From Isoptericola sp. QY 916 (GTDB lineage: Bacteria > Actinomycetota > Actinomycetes > Actinomycetales > Cellulomonadaceae): DNA of 42,002 bases. The DNA lies in assembly GCA_026934365.1 (NCBI GenBank), contig JADHZE010000007.1, positions 1 through 42,002 on the forward strand. The letters are read 5' to 3'. Positions within the stretch are counted from its first letter, which is position 1; each line of letters starts with the position of its first letter. The notes beneath the pieces were generated by a model that saw only the letters and a list, made by a program, of their open reading frames with translations, had not been told where the DNA came from and did no database searches. The position numbers and the translations under genes are program-made. Shown here in pieces: positions 6,538-14,370 of this stretch.

Positions 6538-7275
6538 ATGACACCTCTGCTGAGCGCGCGTGGCCTGACGATGCAGTACCCCGGCGGGGTCACGCCCGCC
6601 CTGGACGGCGTGGACCTCGACATCGCCGCGGGCGAGTCGGTGGCGATCATGGGCGCGTCCGGCTCCGGCAAGACGACGTTGCTGCACTGCCTCGCGGGCA
6701 TCCTGCGGCCGACCGCCGGGTCGGTGACCTTCGCGTCGGGGCAGGGGCTGGTGCGGGTCGAGTCGCTGGACGACGCGGCCCGGTCGCGGCTGCGGCGCGA
6801 GGAGCTCGGCTTCGTGTTCCAGCAGGGCCTGCTGCTCGACGAGCTCACGGCGCTCGAGAACGTGGCCGTGGCCCGGATGCTCGGCGGGGTGCCGCGCGGC
6901 CAGGCCGAGGCGGAGGCCGCGCAGTGGCTGCAGTACCTGGGCCTCGCGGGCCTGGAGCAGCGGCGCCTCGGCGAGCTGTCGGGCGGCCAGGCGCAGCGCG
7001 TCGCGATCGCGCGCGCCCAGGTGACGGGCGCCCGGCTGATCTTCGCCGACGAGCCCACCGGCGCCCTGGACTCCGCCACGTCCGTCGAGGTGCTCGACCT
7101 GCTGCTCTCCGCCACCGCGCAGGGCCGCACGCTCGTCGTCGTCACGCACGACGCCGACGTCGCGCGCCGCTGCGCCCGCACCGTCGTCCTGCGCGACGGC
7201 CGCGTCGTCTCCGACACGGCGGCCCCGGCCGCCACCTCGGGCACCGCCGCGCCCGCCGCCGAGGTGTCGCGATGA
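6538..7275 (+). CDS. ABC exporter ATPase (MacB/LolD type)
   Basis: This 245-aa nucleotide-binding protein has a Walker A GASGSGKTT (39-47), a Q-loop FVFQQG (92-97), signature LSGGQ (147-151), Walker B LIFADEP (167-173) and H-loop THD near 194. Family members energise FtsX-fold permeases that expel antimicrobial peptides, lipids or macrolides, and this one pairs with the next gene. The ATG at 6538 is chosen because the protein begins exactly with the canonical LLSARGLTMQY strand. No Shine-Dalgarno is evident. The C-terminus is an Ala/Pro/Thr-rich tail. Its last four bases overlap the next start codon. Confidence 0.9.
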   Translation: MTPLLSARGLTMQYPGGVTPALDGVDLDIAAGESVAIMGASGSGKTTLLHCLAGILRPTAGSVTFASGQGLVRVESLDDAARSRLRREELGFVFQQGLLLDELTALENVAVARMLGGVPRGQAEAEAAQWLQYLGLAGLEQRRLGELSGGQAQRVAIARAQVTGARLIFADEPTGALDSATSVEVLDLLLSATAQGRTLVVVTHDADVARRCARTVVLRDGRVVSDTAAPAATSGTAAPAAEVSR

Positions 7276-8681
7276 CCGCCACCGCCCCGGCACCCGCGCC
7301 GACCACCGTGCCGGGCGCGCGGCCGACCGGAGCCCTCGCGACGGCCGTCCACCTCGCCCCGCTGTTCCGGCGGCGACGCGACGGCGACCGCCTGGCCACC
7401 GCGCTGCCCGTGGCGAGCTTCGCCGTGGTCACGGCCCTGCTGCTCGTGGTGCTGGGCGGTGCGCAGGCCTTCTTCGGCTGGGACGACGAGCTCGCCTCCA
7501 CCTACGAGACGCTCGCCGTCATCGCCGTCGTGCTGCTCCTCGTGCCGCTCGCCACGGTGGGCGCGTCCGCCGCCCGCCTCGCCGCCCGACGGCGCGACGA
7601 GCGGCTCGCGTCCCTGCGCCTGCTCGGCGCGACCACCGGCACGATCACCGCGCTCACCGTGCTCGAGGCGGCGGTGACGGCGCTGGCCGGCGCCGTCCTC
7701 GGCGTCATGCTCTACGCGGTCCTCGCGCCGCTCGTGGGGCTGCTGCACTTCCGCGGCGAGGCGCTCGGCGCGCAGATGTGGGTGCCCTGGTGGTGGCTGC
7801 CGCTCGCCGTGCTCGGCGTGGCGCTGCTGGCCGCGGCGAGCGCCGTCGTCGGCCTGCGCGCCGTCGTCGTGACGCCGCTGGGCGTGCGGACGCGGCAGAA
7901 GGCCGGCACCGCGCACTGGGTGCGCGTCGTGATCGCCGTCGGCGTGCTCGTCGTCGGGCTGGGGCTCATGCAGGTGCTGGGCGTGCTCGGCGAGATGGGC
8001 GGCATCGTCGCGATCGTCGGCACGCTCGCGGCGATCTTCGGCGGCATGCTGCTCGCCCTCGACGCCCTGGGCCCGTGGTTCGTGCGCGTGCGGGCGCGGC
8101 GCCAGGCGCGCAAGGCGCAGACGGTGCCTCGCCTGCTCGCCGCGCGCATGGTGCTCGAGGACCCGAAGGCGGCGTGGCGGCAGGTCAGCGGCGTGGCGAT
8201 GACCAGCTTCGTCGGCGTCTTCGGCGCCGTCGGGCTCGCCATGGCGGACATGACGTCGACCGAGGGCATGGACCCCGACGAGCGGTGGCTCATGCAGGAC
8301 GTCTCCACCGGCGTCCTCGTCACCGTGGCGGTGTCGTTCCTCATGGTCGCGTGCTCGGTGGGCATCAACCAGGCCGCCTCGACGCTCGACCGGGCCGCCG
8401 TGCACGTCTCGCTCGACCGGCTCGGCGTGCCGCGCGAGGTGATGAGCGAGGCCGCGCGGCGCGCCGTGATGTCGGCCCTGTGGATGGTGGCCGGCGGCTC
8501 GGCGCTCTGCGCGGCCGTGCTGCTGTTCCCGCTGGTCGGGATGGCGATCTTCGTCCAGCCCGTCGCGATCGTCACCGCGCTGGCCGTCTTCGCGCTCGGG
8601 TTCCTCTCCGTCCGTGGCGCGGCGGCGCTCAGCGCCCGCCTCGTGCCGGGGATCCTCGCCCGGCCCGAGCGCGCGCTCTGA
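7272..8681 (+). CDS. FtsX-like ABC permease
   Basis: This 469-aa polytopic membrane protein follows the ATPase with an ATGA overlap, so the two are translationally coupled. It shows repeated long hydrophobic spans, including FAVVTALLLVVLGG near 57 and the cluster AVIAVVLLLVPLATVG. It also has the FtsX cytoplasmic signature RRRDERLASLRLLGATTGTITALTVLEA, echoed in the second half as VHVSLDRLGVPREVMSEAARRAVMSAL. The two-half layout without a large extracellular domain resembles BceB/YxdM-like or lipid-exporting permeases in gram-positives more than MacB. The substrate is unknown. It ends 9 bp before the convergent DUF3467 gene and no terminator is visible. Confidence 0.85.
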   Translation: MTATAPAPAPTTVPGARPTGALATAVHLAPLFRRRRDGDRLATALPVASFAVVTALLLVVLGGAQAFFGWDDELASTYETLAVIAVVLLLVPLATVGASAARLAARRRDERLASLRLLGATTGTITALTVLEAAVTALAGAVLGVMLYAVLAPLVGLLHFRGEALGAQMWVPWWWLPLAVLGVALLAAASAVVGLRAVVVTPLGVRTRQKAGTAHWVRVVIAVGVLVVGLGLMQVLGVLGEMGGIVAIVGTLAAIFGGMLLALDALGPWFVRVRARRQARKAQTVPRLLAARMVLEDPKAAWRQVSGVAMTSFVGVFGAVGLAMADMTSTEGMDPDERWLMQDVSTGVLVTVAVSFLMVACSVGINQAASTLDRAAVHVSLDRLGVPREVMSEAARRAVMSALWMVAGGSALCAAVLLFPLVGMAIFVQPVAIVTALAVFALGFLSVRGAAALSARLVPGILARPERAL

Positions 8682-8690
8682 CGTCGCGGG

Positions 8691-9002
8691 TCAGCCGGCG
8701 GAGCCGTCGGTCTTCTTCCCGGTCTCCCGCTCCCAGGCGTCGAGCTGCTGGGTGAGCGCCCGCGCCAGTTCGAACACCTGCTGCGGCGGGATGCGTACCC
8801 GGGAGACCACCTTGCCCGGCACCACGCGGCCGGTGACCGCCCCGGTGTCGGGGTCGGTCACCGGCTGCGGCGGCTTGGTGGCGGCGACGAAGTCGATGAC
8901 GAACGACGTCGACGTGTGCCACAGCGACGCGAAGTCCGCCGGGACCCCTCCCTCGAGCTCGGCGGGGACGTCGATCTTGAACTTCACCTCGTTGTTCGCC
9001 AT
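8691..9002 (-). CDS. DUF3467 domain protein
   Basis: This 103-aa acidic protein has the DUF3467 pattern. An N-terminal VKFKIDVPAELEGG strand is followed by ADFASLWHTSTSFVIDFVA, then VVSRVRIPPQQVFELARALTQQLDAWE. The family is widespread and uncharacterised. The ATG at 9002 gives the family-typical MANNE-like start. Its first 19 bases overlap the 3' end of benE on the same strand, so it is probably read from the benE transcript. The gene is convergent with the FtsX-like permease. I cannot assign a role. Confidence 0.85.
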   Translation of the reverse strand: MANNEVKFKIDVPAELEGGVPADFASLWHTSTSFVIDFVAATKPPQPVTDPDTGAVTGRVVPGKVVSRVRIPPQQVFELARALTQQLDAWERETGKKTDGSAG

Positions 9003-10216
9003 GGCCCCCACTGTCGTCCCCCTGCGGCCCGGTCGCCAACAACCCGGCGACGGGCGCGCCGCGGCCGCGCGACGAGCAGCGCCCACACCACCAGCCCCAC
9101 GACGAGGGCCCAGAAGGCGGACCCCACGCCGAGCACCACGAGGGGGCTGGCCGCCGTGAGGAACGTGGCCGTCGCGGCGACCCGGTGCGACTCGTCGCGG
9201 AGGGCGGCCGCCAGGGCGGTGCCGAGGGTGGTGAGCAGCGCGAGGCCGGCGACCGTCTCGAACACCCCGGCCGGGGACGCCGCGACGAGCGCCGTGACCA
9301 GCGGCGACAGGACGGAGAGGACGAGGTAGGCCCACCCGGCGCTCTGCGTCGCGACCCAGCGACGCCGGGGGTCGGGGTGCGCCTCGGCCGACGCCGGCAG
9401 CGCCGCCGTGATGGCGGCCAGGTTGACCGCGTGGCCGCCGGCGAACGCCCCCACCATCGTTCCGGCCCCGGTGACCAGCAGCGTCTCGCGCCAGGGGACC
9501 GCGTAGCCGAAGGAGGCCAGGACGCTGACCCCGGGCACGTTCTGCGACGCCATCGTCACGACGTACAGCGGGAGGGCGATGCCCACGACGGCGGGCAGCG
9601 TGAGCTCGGGCGGCGTCAGCACGAGGCCCGGCGGCCGGAGCCCGAGCGTGGCGTCCCCCGCGGCCACCGCCGCCAGGACGAGGACGACGCCGAGCCCGAA
9701 GGCGACGGGCGTGGCCCACCGCGGCGCCAGGCGGGCGAGGACGAGCCACACGACGATCACCGGCCCGACGAGCAGCGGCGCGGCCGCGACGGCGACCAGC
9801 GGCTCCAGGCACAGCGAGAGGAGCACCCCCGCGAGCATGGCCTGGGCCACGGGCACGGGGATGGCCGCGACGAGCCGGCCGAGCGCGGGCCACGCCGCGG
9901 TGAGCCCGATCAGGGCGCCGCACACGACGAACGCCCCGACGACGGCGGGCCACCCGCCGGCGACCCCGCCCGCACCCGCGAGGACGGCGGCGCCGGGCGT
10001 CGACCACGCCAGGGTCAGGGGCGCGCGGTGGCGGCGGCTGAGCCAGATCATCCCGAGCCCCTGGACGACGCACAGCACGAGGAGGCCGGACGCCGCCTGC
10101 TCCGGTGTGGCACCGACCGCCCGCAGGCCCGTGACGACGACCGCGAACGAGCTGGTGAAGCCGACGAGGGCGGCGACGATCCCGACACCGACCGGCTGCG
10201 CGAGCGAACGTTCCAC
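8984..10216 (-). CDS. benE: BenE-family benzoate/H+ symporter-like transporter
   Basis: This 410-aa membrane protein has about twelve hydrophobic spans. BenE hallmarks are the N-terminal GFTSSFAVVVTGLRAVGATPEQAASGL, LAWSTPGAAVL (residues 68-78), PVPVAQAMLAG, VTMASQNVPGVSVL and the intramembrane GHAVNLAAITAAL. The family is named for benzoate uptake, but many members have no proven substrate and no benzoate catabolic genes lie nearby. The GTG at 10216 is supported by a promoter -35 TTGCGG, 18-bp spacer, -10 TACCGT ending seven nt before the GTG (leaderless). It shares a divergent control region with an XRE-cupin regulator, the usual arrangement for this transporter. Confidence 0.88.
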   Translation of the reverse strand: MERSLAQPVGVGIVAALVGFTSSFAVVVTGLRAVGATPEQAASGLLVLCVVQGLGMIWLSRRHRAPLTLAWSTPGAAVLAGAGGVAGGWPAVVGAFVVCGALIGLTAAWPALGRLVAAIPVPVAQAMLAGVLLSLCLEPLVAVAAAPLLVGPVIVVWLVLARLAPRWATPVAFGLGVVLVLAAVAAGDATLGLRPPGLVLTPPELTLPAVVGIALPLYVVTMASQNVPGVSVLASFGYAVPWRETLLVTGAGTMVGAFAGGHAVNLAAITAALPASAEAHPDPRRRWVATQSAGWAYLVLSVLSPLVTALVAASPAGVFETVAGLALLTTLGTALAAALRDESHRVAATATFLTAASPLVVLGVGSAFWALVVGLVVWALLVARPRRARRRVVGDRAAGGRQWGPWRTTR

Positions 10217-10268
10217 GAACGGAACGGTAGGCCCGGCCCGCCGCGTTCCGCAAACAGAACGCTAGGAT
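10209..10268. promoter_or_regulatory. Divergent benE/XRE promoter with two inverted repeats
   Basis: Two dyads built on the GTTC/GAAC half-site are present: CGTTCC-N6-GGAACG (10209-10226), overlapping the benE start, and GCGTTC-N8-GAACGC (10243-10262), overlapping the benE -35 and abutting the regulator's -10 TAGGAT (10263-10268). Both transcripts appear leaderless. The layout fits autoregulation and repression of benE by the adjacent XRE-cupin protein. Confidence 0.65.
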
Positions 10269-10274
10269 GACGCC

Positions 10275-10814
10275 GTGCGATCCGCCGAGCTCTCCGCGCT
10301 CATCGGCGAGCGCCTCACCTCCGCCCGCGCCGTCCGGGGGCTCTCCCTCGGGGCCCTCGCCCGTGCCGCCGGGATCGGCAAGGGCTCGCTGTCGGAGATC
10401 GAGGGCGGGTCGCGCAACCCGAACCTCGCCACCCTCTACGCCCTCGCCGGAGCCCTCGACGTCCCGATGTCGTGGCTGCTCGCCGAACGCGCGGGGGCCG
10501 AGGTGTCCTCCCCCGGCATCCACACCCGGCTGCTGGCCGCCACGCAGGAGGACGAGGTCACGGTGGAGGTCTTCGCGCTGCGGCTCGACCGCGGTCCGAT
10601 GCACCGCTCGGAGGCGCACGGCGCCCACGTGACCGAGCACCTGCTGGTCACCCGCGGCCGGGCCGAGGTCGGCCCCCTCGACGCCACCGTCGAGCTCGGC
10701 GTCGGCGAGTCCCTGCAGTGGAACGCCGACTCCCGGCACGGGTACCGCGCGCTGGGCGGGGCGTCGGCCGAGGCGGTGCTCACCATGTGGTGGCGGCGCC
10801 CCCGTCGCTTCTAG
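10275..10814 (+). CDS. XRE-family regulator with cupin sensor domain
   Basis: This 179-aa protein has an N-terminal helix-turn-helix (residues 8-62, with LGALARAAGIGKGSLSEIEGGSRNPNLATLYALAGALDVP) and a C-terminal cupin (about 80-172, with AHVTEHLLVTRGRAEVGP and GESLQWNADSRHGYRA). Regulators with this architecture commonly sit next to benE-type transporters. It starts at a GTG six nt after TAGGAT, so it is leaderless. The ligand is unknown, and local control of benE and of itself is inferred from the two dyads between them. It ends directly at the -35 of the next promoter. Confidence 0.88.
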   Translation: MRSAELSALIGERLTSARAVRGLSLGALARAAGIGKGSLSEIEGGSRNPNLATLYALAGALDVPMSWLLAERAGAEVSSPGIHTRLLAATQEDEVTVEVFALRLDRGPMHRSEAHGAHVTEHLLVTRGRAEVGPLDATVELGVGESLQWNADSRHGYRALGGASAEAVLTMWWRRPRRF

Positions 10815-10840
10815 TCATACAGGTTTCAGACTTGTATGCT
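10812..10840 (+). promoter_or_regulatory. Promoter and GntR-type dyad of the talarate/galactarate dehydratase gene
   Basis: A -35 TAGTCA (10812-10817), 17-bp spacer and -10 TATGCT (10835-10840) form a good vegetative promoter starting inside the stop region of the previous gene. Between them lies CATACAGG...CTTGTATG (10817-10838), an imperfect dyad with ATACA/TGTAT arms like those bound by FCD-GntR proteins. The regulator encoded just downstream at 12120 is the likely ligand-responsive repressor. Confidence 0.6.
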
Positions 10841-10919
10841 CACTCGGGTCGCCGGGGACGAGCCCGGGGACGACCCCGGGCCGGCCGCGACGGCGGCCCG
10901 CAGACGCGAAGGAGCGCCA

Positions 10920-12065
10920 ATGTCTCACCAGCTGCCCTACCAGCCCGACGCCATCCGGTCCGTGCAGCTCTCGACGCTCACGCTGCCGCTGGCCACCGCC
11001 GTCTCCGACGCCAAGGTGTTCACCGGGCGGCAGAAGCCGATGACCGAGGTCGTGTTCCTCGTCGCCGAGATCACCACCGAGCAGGGCCACAAGGGTCTCG
11101 GCTTCTCCTACTCCAAGCGCGCGGGCGGGCCGGCCCAGTACGCGCACGCCAAGGAGGTCGCCGACGCGGCGCTCGGCGAGGACCCCAACGACATCGCCAG
11201 GCTGTACACGAAGCTGCTGTGGGCGGGAGCGTCCATGGGCCGCTCCGGCGTCGCGACGCAGGCCCTCGCCGCGATCGACATCGCGCTCTACGACCTCAAG
11301 GCCAAGCGCGCGGGCCTGCCGCTGGCCAAGCTGCTCGGCGCGCACCGCGACTCGGTGCGCACCTACAACACCTCCGGCGGCTTCCTGCACGCCGGCATCG
11401 ACGAGGTGAAGGACCGCGCGTCGCTGTCGCTGGCCGAGGGTATCGGCGGCATCAAGATCAAGGTGGGCCTGCCGGACACCCGCGCCGACCTGGCCCGCGT
11501 CGAGGCCGTGCGCGAGCACCTCGGCCCGGACGTCCCGCTCATGGTCGACGCGAACCAGCAGTGGGACCGCACCACCGCGCTGCGCATGGGGCGGCGACTC
11601 GAGCCGTACGACCTGGTGTGGATCGAGGAGCCGCTGGACGCCTACGACGCCGAGGGCCACGCCGCCCTCGCCGCCGCCCTGGACACGCCGGTGGCGACCG
11701 GCGAGATGCTCGCGTCGGTGGCCGAGCACGAGCGCCTCATCGCCGCCCGGGCCTGCGACATCATCCAGCCCGACGCCCCGCGTGTCGGCGGCATCACGCA
11801 GTTCCTCCGCCTGCTCACCCTCGCCGACCAGGCCGGGCTGGACCTCGCGCCCCACTTCGCGATGGAGATCCACCTGCACCTGGCGGCCACGTACCCGCGC
11901 GAGCCATGGGTGGAGCACTTCGACTGGCTCGACCCGCTGTTCGAGGAGCGCCTGGAGACGAAGGACGGCCGGATGCTCGTGCCCGACCGCCCGGGGCTCG
12001 GCGTGACGCTCACCGAGCAGGCGCGGGCGTGGACCACGGACAGCGTGCTGGTCGGGTCGCGGTGA
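10920..12065 (+). CDS. L-talarate/galactarate dehydratase (enolase superfamily)
   Basis: This 381-aa enzyme of the mandelate racemase subgroup dehydrates L-talarate or galactarate to 5-keto-4-deoxyglucarate. The active-site series reads K179-I-K181, D210 (MVDANQQW), E236 (WIEEPLD), E262 (ATGEML), QPDAPRVGG, H312 (APHFAMEIHLHL). This agrees, with a constant offset of 16, with the Salmonella enzyme residues as I recall them. YNTSGGFLHA and the EPW-EHFDWLDPLFEE tail are also family-specific. ATG 10920 follows GAAGGAG (10908-10914), while an upstream in-frame ATG at 10836 lies inside the -10 box and is rejected. The product feeds KdgD encoded 6.6 kb downstream. Confidence 0.9.
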   Translation: MSHQLPYQPDAIRSVQLSTLTLPLATAVSDAKVFTGRQKPMTEVVFLVAEITTEQGHKGLGFSYSKRAGGPAQYAHAKEVADAALGEDPNDIARLYTKLLWAGASMGRSGVATQALAAIDIALYDLKAKRAGLPLAKLLGAHRDSVRTYNTSGGFLHAGIDEVKDRASLSLAEGIGGIKIKVGLPDTRADLARVEAVREHLGPDVPLMVDANQQWDRTTALRMGRRLEPYDLVWIEEPLDAYDAEGHAALAAALDTPVATGEMLASVAEHERLIAARACDIIQPDAPRVGGITQFLRLLTLADQAGLDLAPHFAMEIHLHLAATYPREPWVEHFDWLDPLFEERLETKDGRMLVPDRPGLGVTLTEQARAWTTDSVLVGSR

Positions 12066-12119
12066 GGCCCGGTCAGGACGCGCCGGCCGGGGTGCGCCGG
12101 ATGATGGAAGCATGAGCCC

Positions 12120-12830
12120 ATGCCCCCGACCCTGAGCGGCGCGCTCGTCGCCGCGCTGCGGGCGCGGATCGTCGACGGTGACATCGCCCCCGGCGAGAAG
12201 CTGCCCAGCGAGACCGCGCTCGCCGTCGAGCACCAGGTCAGCCGCACCGTCGTGCGCGAGGCGATCGCCCGCCTCAACCTCGAGGGGCTGGTCCACACCC
12301 GGCGCGGCAGCGGCAGCTACGCGCTCGCGCCGCCCGCCGGGGACGGCGACGACGTGCCCGTCGCGCGCTCGCTCGAGGACCGGCTCGGCCTGATCGACTT
12401 CCGGTTGGGCGTCGAGACGCAGGCGGCCGCCCTCGCCGCGGAGCGCCGCTCGGACGCCCACCTCGACGCGCTCGCCGCCCGCCTGCGCGACCTCGACGGC
12501 ACCCCGGGGCACCCGGCGACGGCGATGCAGCACGACTTCGCGTTCCACCGGCTCGTCGCGGAGGCGGCGCAGAACCGGTACCTCCTGGACGCCCTGGACC
12601 GCCTCGGCCCGCAGATGATCGCGATGCCGCGCGGGCGCCTGGGCTCCTCCGCCGCGCCGTCCGCGGGCACGGGGGACGGCACGACAGGGCGGTTCGCGAC
12701 CGTCACGCAGGAGCACCGCGCGATCCTCGACGCCCTGGCCGCCCGGGACCCGCTCGCCGCCGCGGCCGCGATGCGCGTGCACCTGGCCGGCTCCCGGCGC
12801 CGGCTGCTGGCGGAGTCGGGCGGCCGCTGA
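12120..12830 (+). CDS. FadR/FCD-type GntR regulator
   Basis: This 236-aa regulator has a winged helix at residues 5-70 (GEKLPSETALAVEHQVSRTVVREAIARLNLEGLVHTRRGSGSYA, the GntR signature). It also has an all-helical FCD domain with likely metal or ligand His/Asp at QHDFAFHRLV, TQEHRAIL and MRVHLAGS. FCD regulators typically sense sugar acids and other carboxylates. It lies 54 bp after the talarate/galactarate dehydratase gene and probably represses it through the ATACA/TGTAT dyad at 10817-10838. The start is ATG 12120. An earlier ATG at 12112 is out of frame and opens only a seven-codon ORF, which itself may be the leaderless transcript start. Confidence 0.88.
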   Translation: MPPTLSGALVAALRARIVDGDIAPGEKLPSETALAVEHQVSRTVVREAIARLNLEGLVHTRRGSGSYALAPPAGDGDDVPVARSLEDRLGLIDFRLGVETQAAALAAERRSDAHLDALAARLRDLDGTPGHPATAMQHDFAFHRLVAEAAQNRYLLDALDRLGPQMIAMPRGRLGSSAAPSAGTGDGTTGRFATVTQEHRAILDALAARDPLAAAAAMRVHLAGSRRRLLAESGGR

Positions 12831-12838
12831 CCGCGGGC

Positions 12839-13345
12839 TCAGCCCGCCCGCGTGCCGCCCAGCGGCAGGGCGAGGATCGTCAGGTCCAGCCACCGACCGA
12901 ACTTGGTGCCGACCTCGGGCAGCCGCCCGACGGGGGCGAACCCGAGCGACTCGTGCAACCGGACGGACGCGGCGTTCCCGGCCTCGATGTCGGCGAGCAT
13001 GACGTGGTGCCCGGCGGCGCGGGCACGGGCGACGAGCTCGACCAGCAGCGCCCGGCCCAGCCCCCGGCCCTGGTATCCCTCGGCCACGTAGACCGAGTCC
13101 TCGACCGTGTGGCGGTAGCCGACCTTGGCGCGCCACTGCGCGTAGGTGGCGTACCCGGCGACGGTGCCGTCGTCGTCGGCCACGAGGATCGGGTTGCCGG
13201 CCGCCGTCTGGGCGCCGAACCACTCCTCCCGCTCGCCGCGCGGCACCTCGTCGTCCGTCCAGATCGCGGTCGACGTGCGGATGGCCGCGTTGTGGATCTC
13301 CAGGAGGGCATCGAGGTCGGAGTGGACGGCGTCGCGGAGGATCAT
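12839..13345 (-). CDS. GNAT N-acetyltransferase of the phosphinothricin/methionine sulfoximine type (MnaT/YncA-like)
   Basis: This 168-aa protein has EIHNAAIRTSTAIWTDDEVP, YRHTVEDSVYVAEGYQGRGLGRALL (acetyl-CoA loop QGRGLG), HHVMLADIEAGNAASVRLHESLGF and the C-terminal EVGTKFGRWLDLTIL. Together these mark the PAT/YncA clade acetylating L-methionine sulfone/sulfoximine and phosphinothricin-like compounds. Of two nearby ATGs I prefer 13345 over 13351, because a TACTAT -10 (plus 13352-13357) lies exactly six nt before it and the first ATG abuts the -10. It is divergent from an XRE-cupin regulator, a pairing common for this acetyltransferase. It interrupts the aldarate locus and has no evident link to it. 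Confidence 0.88.
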   Translation of the reverse strand: MILRDAVHSDLDALLEIHNAAIRTSTAIWTDDEVPRGEREEWFGAQTAAGNPILVADDDGTVAGYATYAQWRAKVGYRHTVEDSVYVAEGYQGRGLGRALLVELVARARAAGHHVMLADIEAGNAASVRLHESLGFAPVGRLPEVGTKFGRWLDLTILALPLGGTRAG

Positions 13346-13350
13346 GCGCA

Positions 13351-13380
13351 TATAGTAGCGATCGTGTTCACTATCGTATT
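13351..13380. promoter_or_regulatory. AT-rich divergent promoter of GNAT and XRE-cupin genes
   Basis: This 30-bp AT-rich patch contains the GNAT -10 (TACTAT on the minus strand) and an ATAGT-N13-ACTAT dyad at 13352-13374. A second TATCGT hexamer for the plus-strand gene lies at 13372-13377. The dyad covers both promoters and is the likely binding site of the adjacent XRE-cupin protein. Confidence 0.5.
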
Positions 13381-13392
13381 CGCGGGCCGCAC

Positions 13393-13968
13393 GTGACGGA
13401 CGACCTCGGCGCCGCCCTCGCCCACGCCCTGCAGGCTGCCCGGGCCGACCGCGGGCTGAGCGTCGCCGCGCTCGCCGAGGCGTCGGGCGTCTCGCGCGCG
13501 ATGATCTCCCGCATCGAGCGCGAGGACGCCCAGCCCACCGCCGCGCTCCTCGGGCGGCTCGCCGCCGCGCTCGGCATGACGCTTTCCGAGCTGGTGGCCC
13601 GCGCCGAGGGCGACACGAGGCGGCTGGCCCGGCGGGCGGAGCAGCCGACGTGGACCGATGCGGGGACGGGGTACGTCCGGCGCGCGGTGTCCCCGCCGGC
13701 GAGCGCCGCGCTGGAGCTCGTGGAGGTCGAGCTCCCGCCCGGCGCCGAGGTGACCTACCCCGCCGAGTCGTACCGGTTCGTCGACCAGCAGATCTGGGTG
13801 CTCGACGGCGCGCTGCGGTTCGTCGAGGGAGAGCAGGTGCACGACCTCGGCCCCGGCGACTGCCTCCAGCTCGGCGCCCCGGCCGACTGCACCTTCGTCA
13901 ACGCGACGCGGTCGTCGTGCCGCTACCTCGTCGTCCTCGACAAGCTGGCGGCCCCGCGCCCGCGGTGA
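13393..13968 (+). CDS. XRE-family regulator with cupin domain
   Basis: This 191-aa protein has a helix-turn-helix at about residues 7-65 (LSVAALAEASGVSRAMISRIEREDAQPTAALLGRLAAALGMT) and a double-stranded beta-helix cupin in the second half (PPGAEVTYPAESYRFVDQQIWVLDGALRFVEGEQVHDLGPGDCLQLG). It starts at GTG 13393. It is divergent from and probably regulates the GNAT gene. Homologous pairs are often annotated as sulfur-amino-acid or antibiotic-analogue responsive, but no ligand can be read here. It ends 6 bp before the convergent universal stress protein gene. Confidence 0.85.
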   Translation: MTDDLGAALAHALQAARADRGLSVAALAEASGVSRAMISRIEREDAQPTAALLGRLAAALGMTLSELVARAEGDTRRLARRAEQPTWTDAGTGYVRRAVSPPASAALELVEVELPPGAEVTYPAESYRFVDQQIWVLDGALRFVEGEQVHDLGPGDCLQLGAPADCTFVNATRSSCRYLVVLDKLAAPRPR

Positions 13969-13974
13969 GCACGG

Positions 13975-14370
13975 CTACGACGACGGCTTGACCGCCAGCA
14001 CGGGGTGCTCGGCCTGCAGCAGGATGCGCTGCGCGACGGAGCCCATGATGAACTTCCCCACCGGGCTGCGGCGGCGCAGCCCGATGACGATGAGGGTCGC
14101 GTCGTGCCGCTCGGCGAGCTCGAGGATCTCGTCGCTGAAGTCGTCGCGGTGCGTGCCGCGCACGACCCGGGCGGCGACGCCGGCGTCGGACGCCGCGGCG
14201 AGCACCCGGTCGAGGTCGTCGTCCGTCGCGACCGTCGTCTCGACGAGCGACCCCTCGCGCGCGGAGTTCACGACGAGCAGGTCCTCGCCCCGGAGCCGGG
14301 CCTCGGTGATGGCCGCCGTGGCGGCGGCCTCCCCCACCGGGGTGGGGACGTATCCCACGACGATGCTCAT
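13975..14370 (-). CDS. Universal stress protein (UspA family)
   Basis: This 131-aa single-domain Usp begins MSIVVGYVPTP and ends with the nucleotide-loop region VIGLRRRSPVGKFIMGSVAQRILLQAEHPVLAV, the G-x2-G-x9-G-S type motif with a modified first half. The start overlaps the tctA stop by four bases (ATGA), so it is the last gene of a tctC-tctB-tctA-usp operon. Usp proteins bind ATP or AMP and modulate stress or energy responses. A Usp translationally coupled to a tripartite tricarboxylate transporter suggests a transport-regulating or energy-sensing role, which is inference. Confidence 0.88.
   Translation of the reverse strand: MSIVVGYVPTPVGEAAATAAITEARLRGEDLLVVNSAREGSLVETTVATDDDLDRVLAAASDAGVAARVVRGTHRDDFSDEILELAERHDATLIVIGLRRRSPVGKFIMGSVAQRILLQAEHPVLAVKPSS

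Noticed and set aside
6453..8405. 650-codon minus-strand ORF opposite the ABC exporter
   Set aside because: His/Arg/Gly-rich shadow. The plus strand encodes a full ATPase and permease.
10836..10919. Upstream ATG extension of the talarate/galactarate dehydratase
   Set aside because: The ATG lies inside the predicted -10 box, and the added residues are unlike the family. ATG 10920 has a good Shine-Dalgarno.
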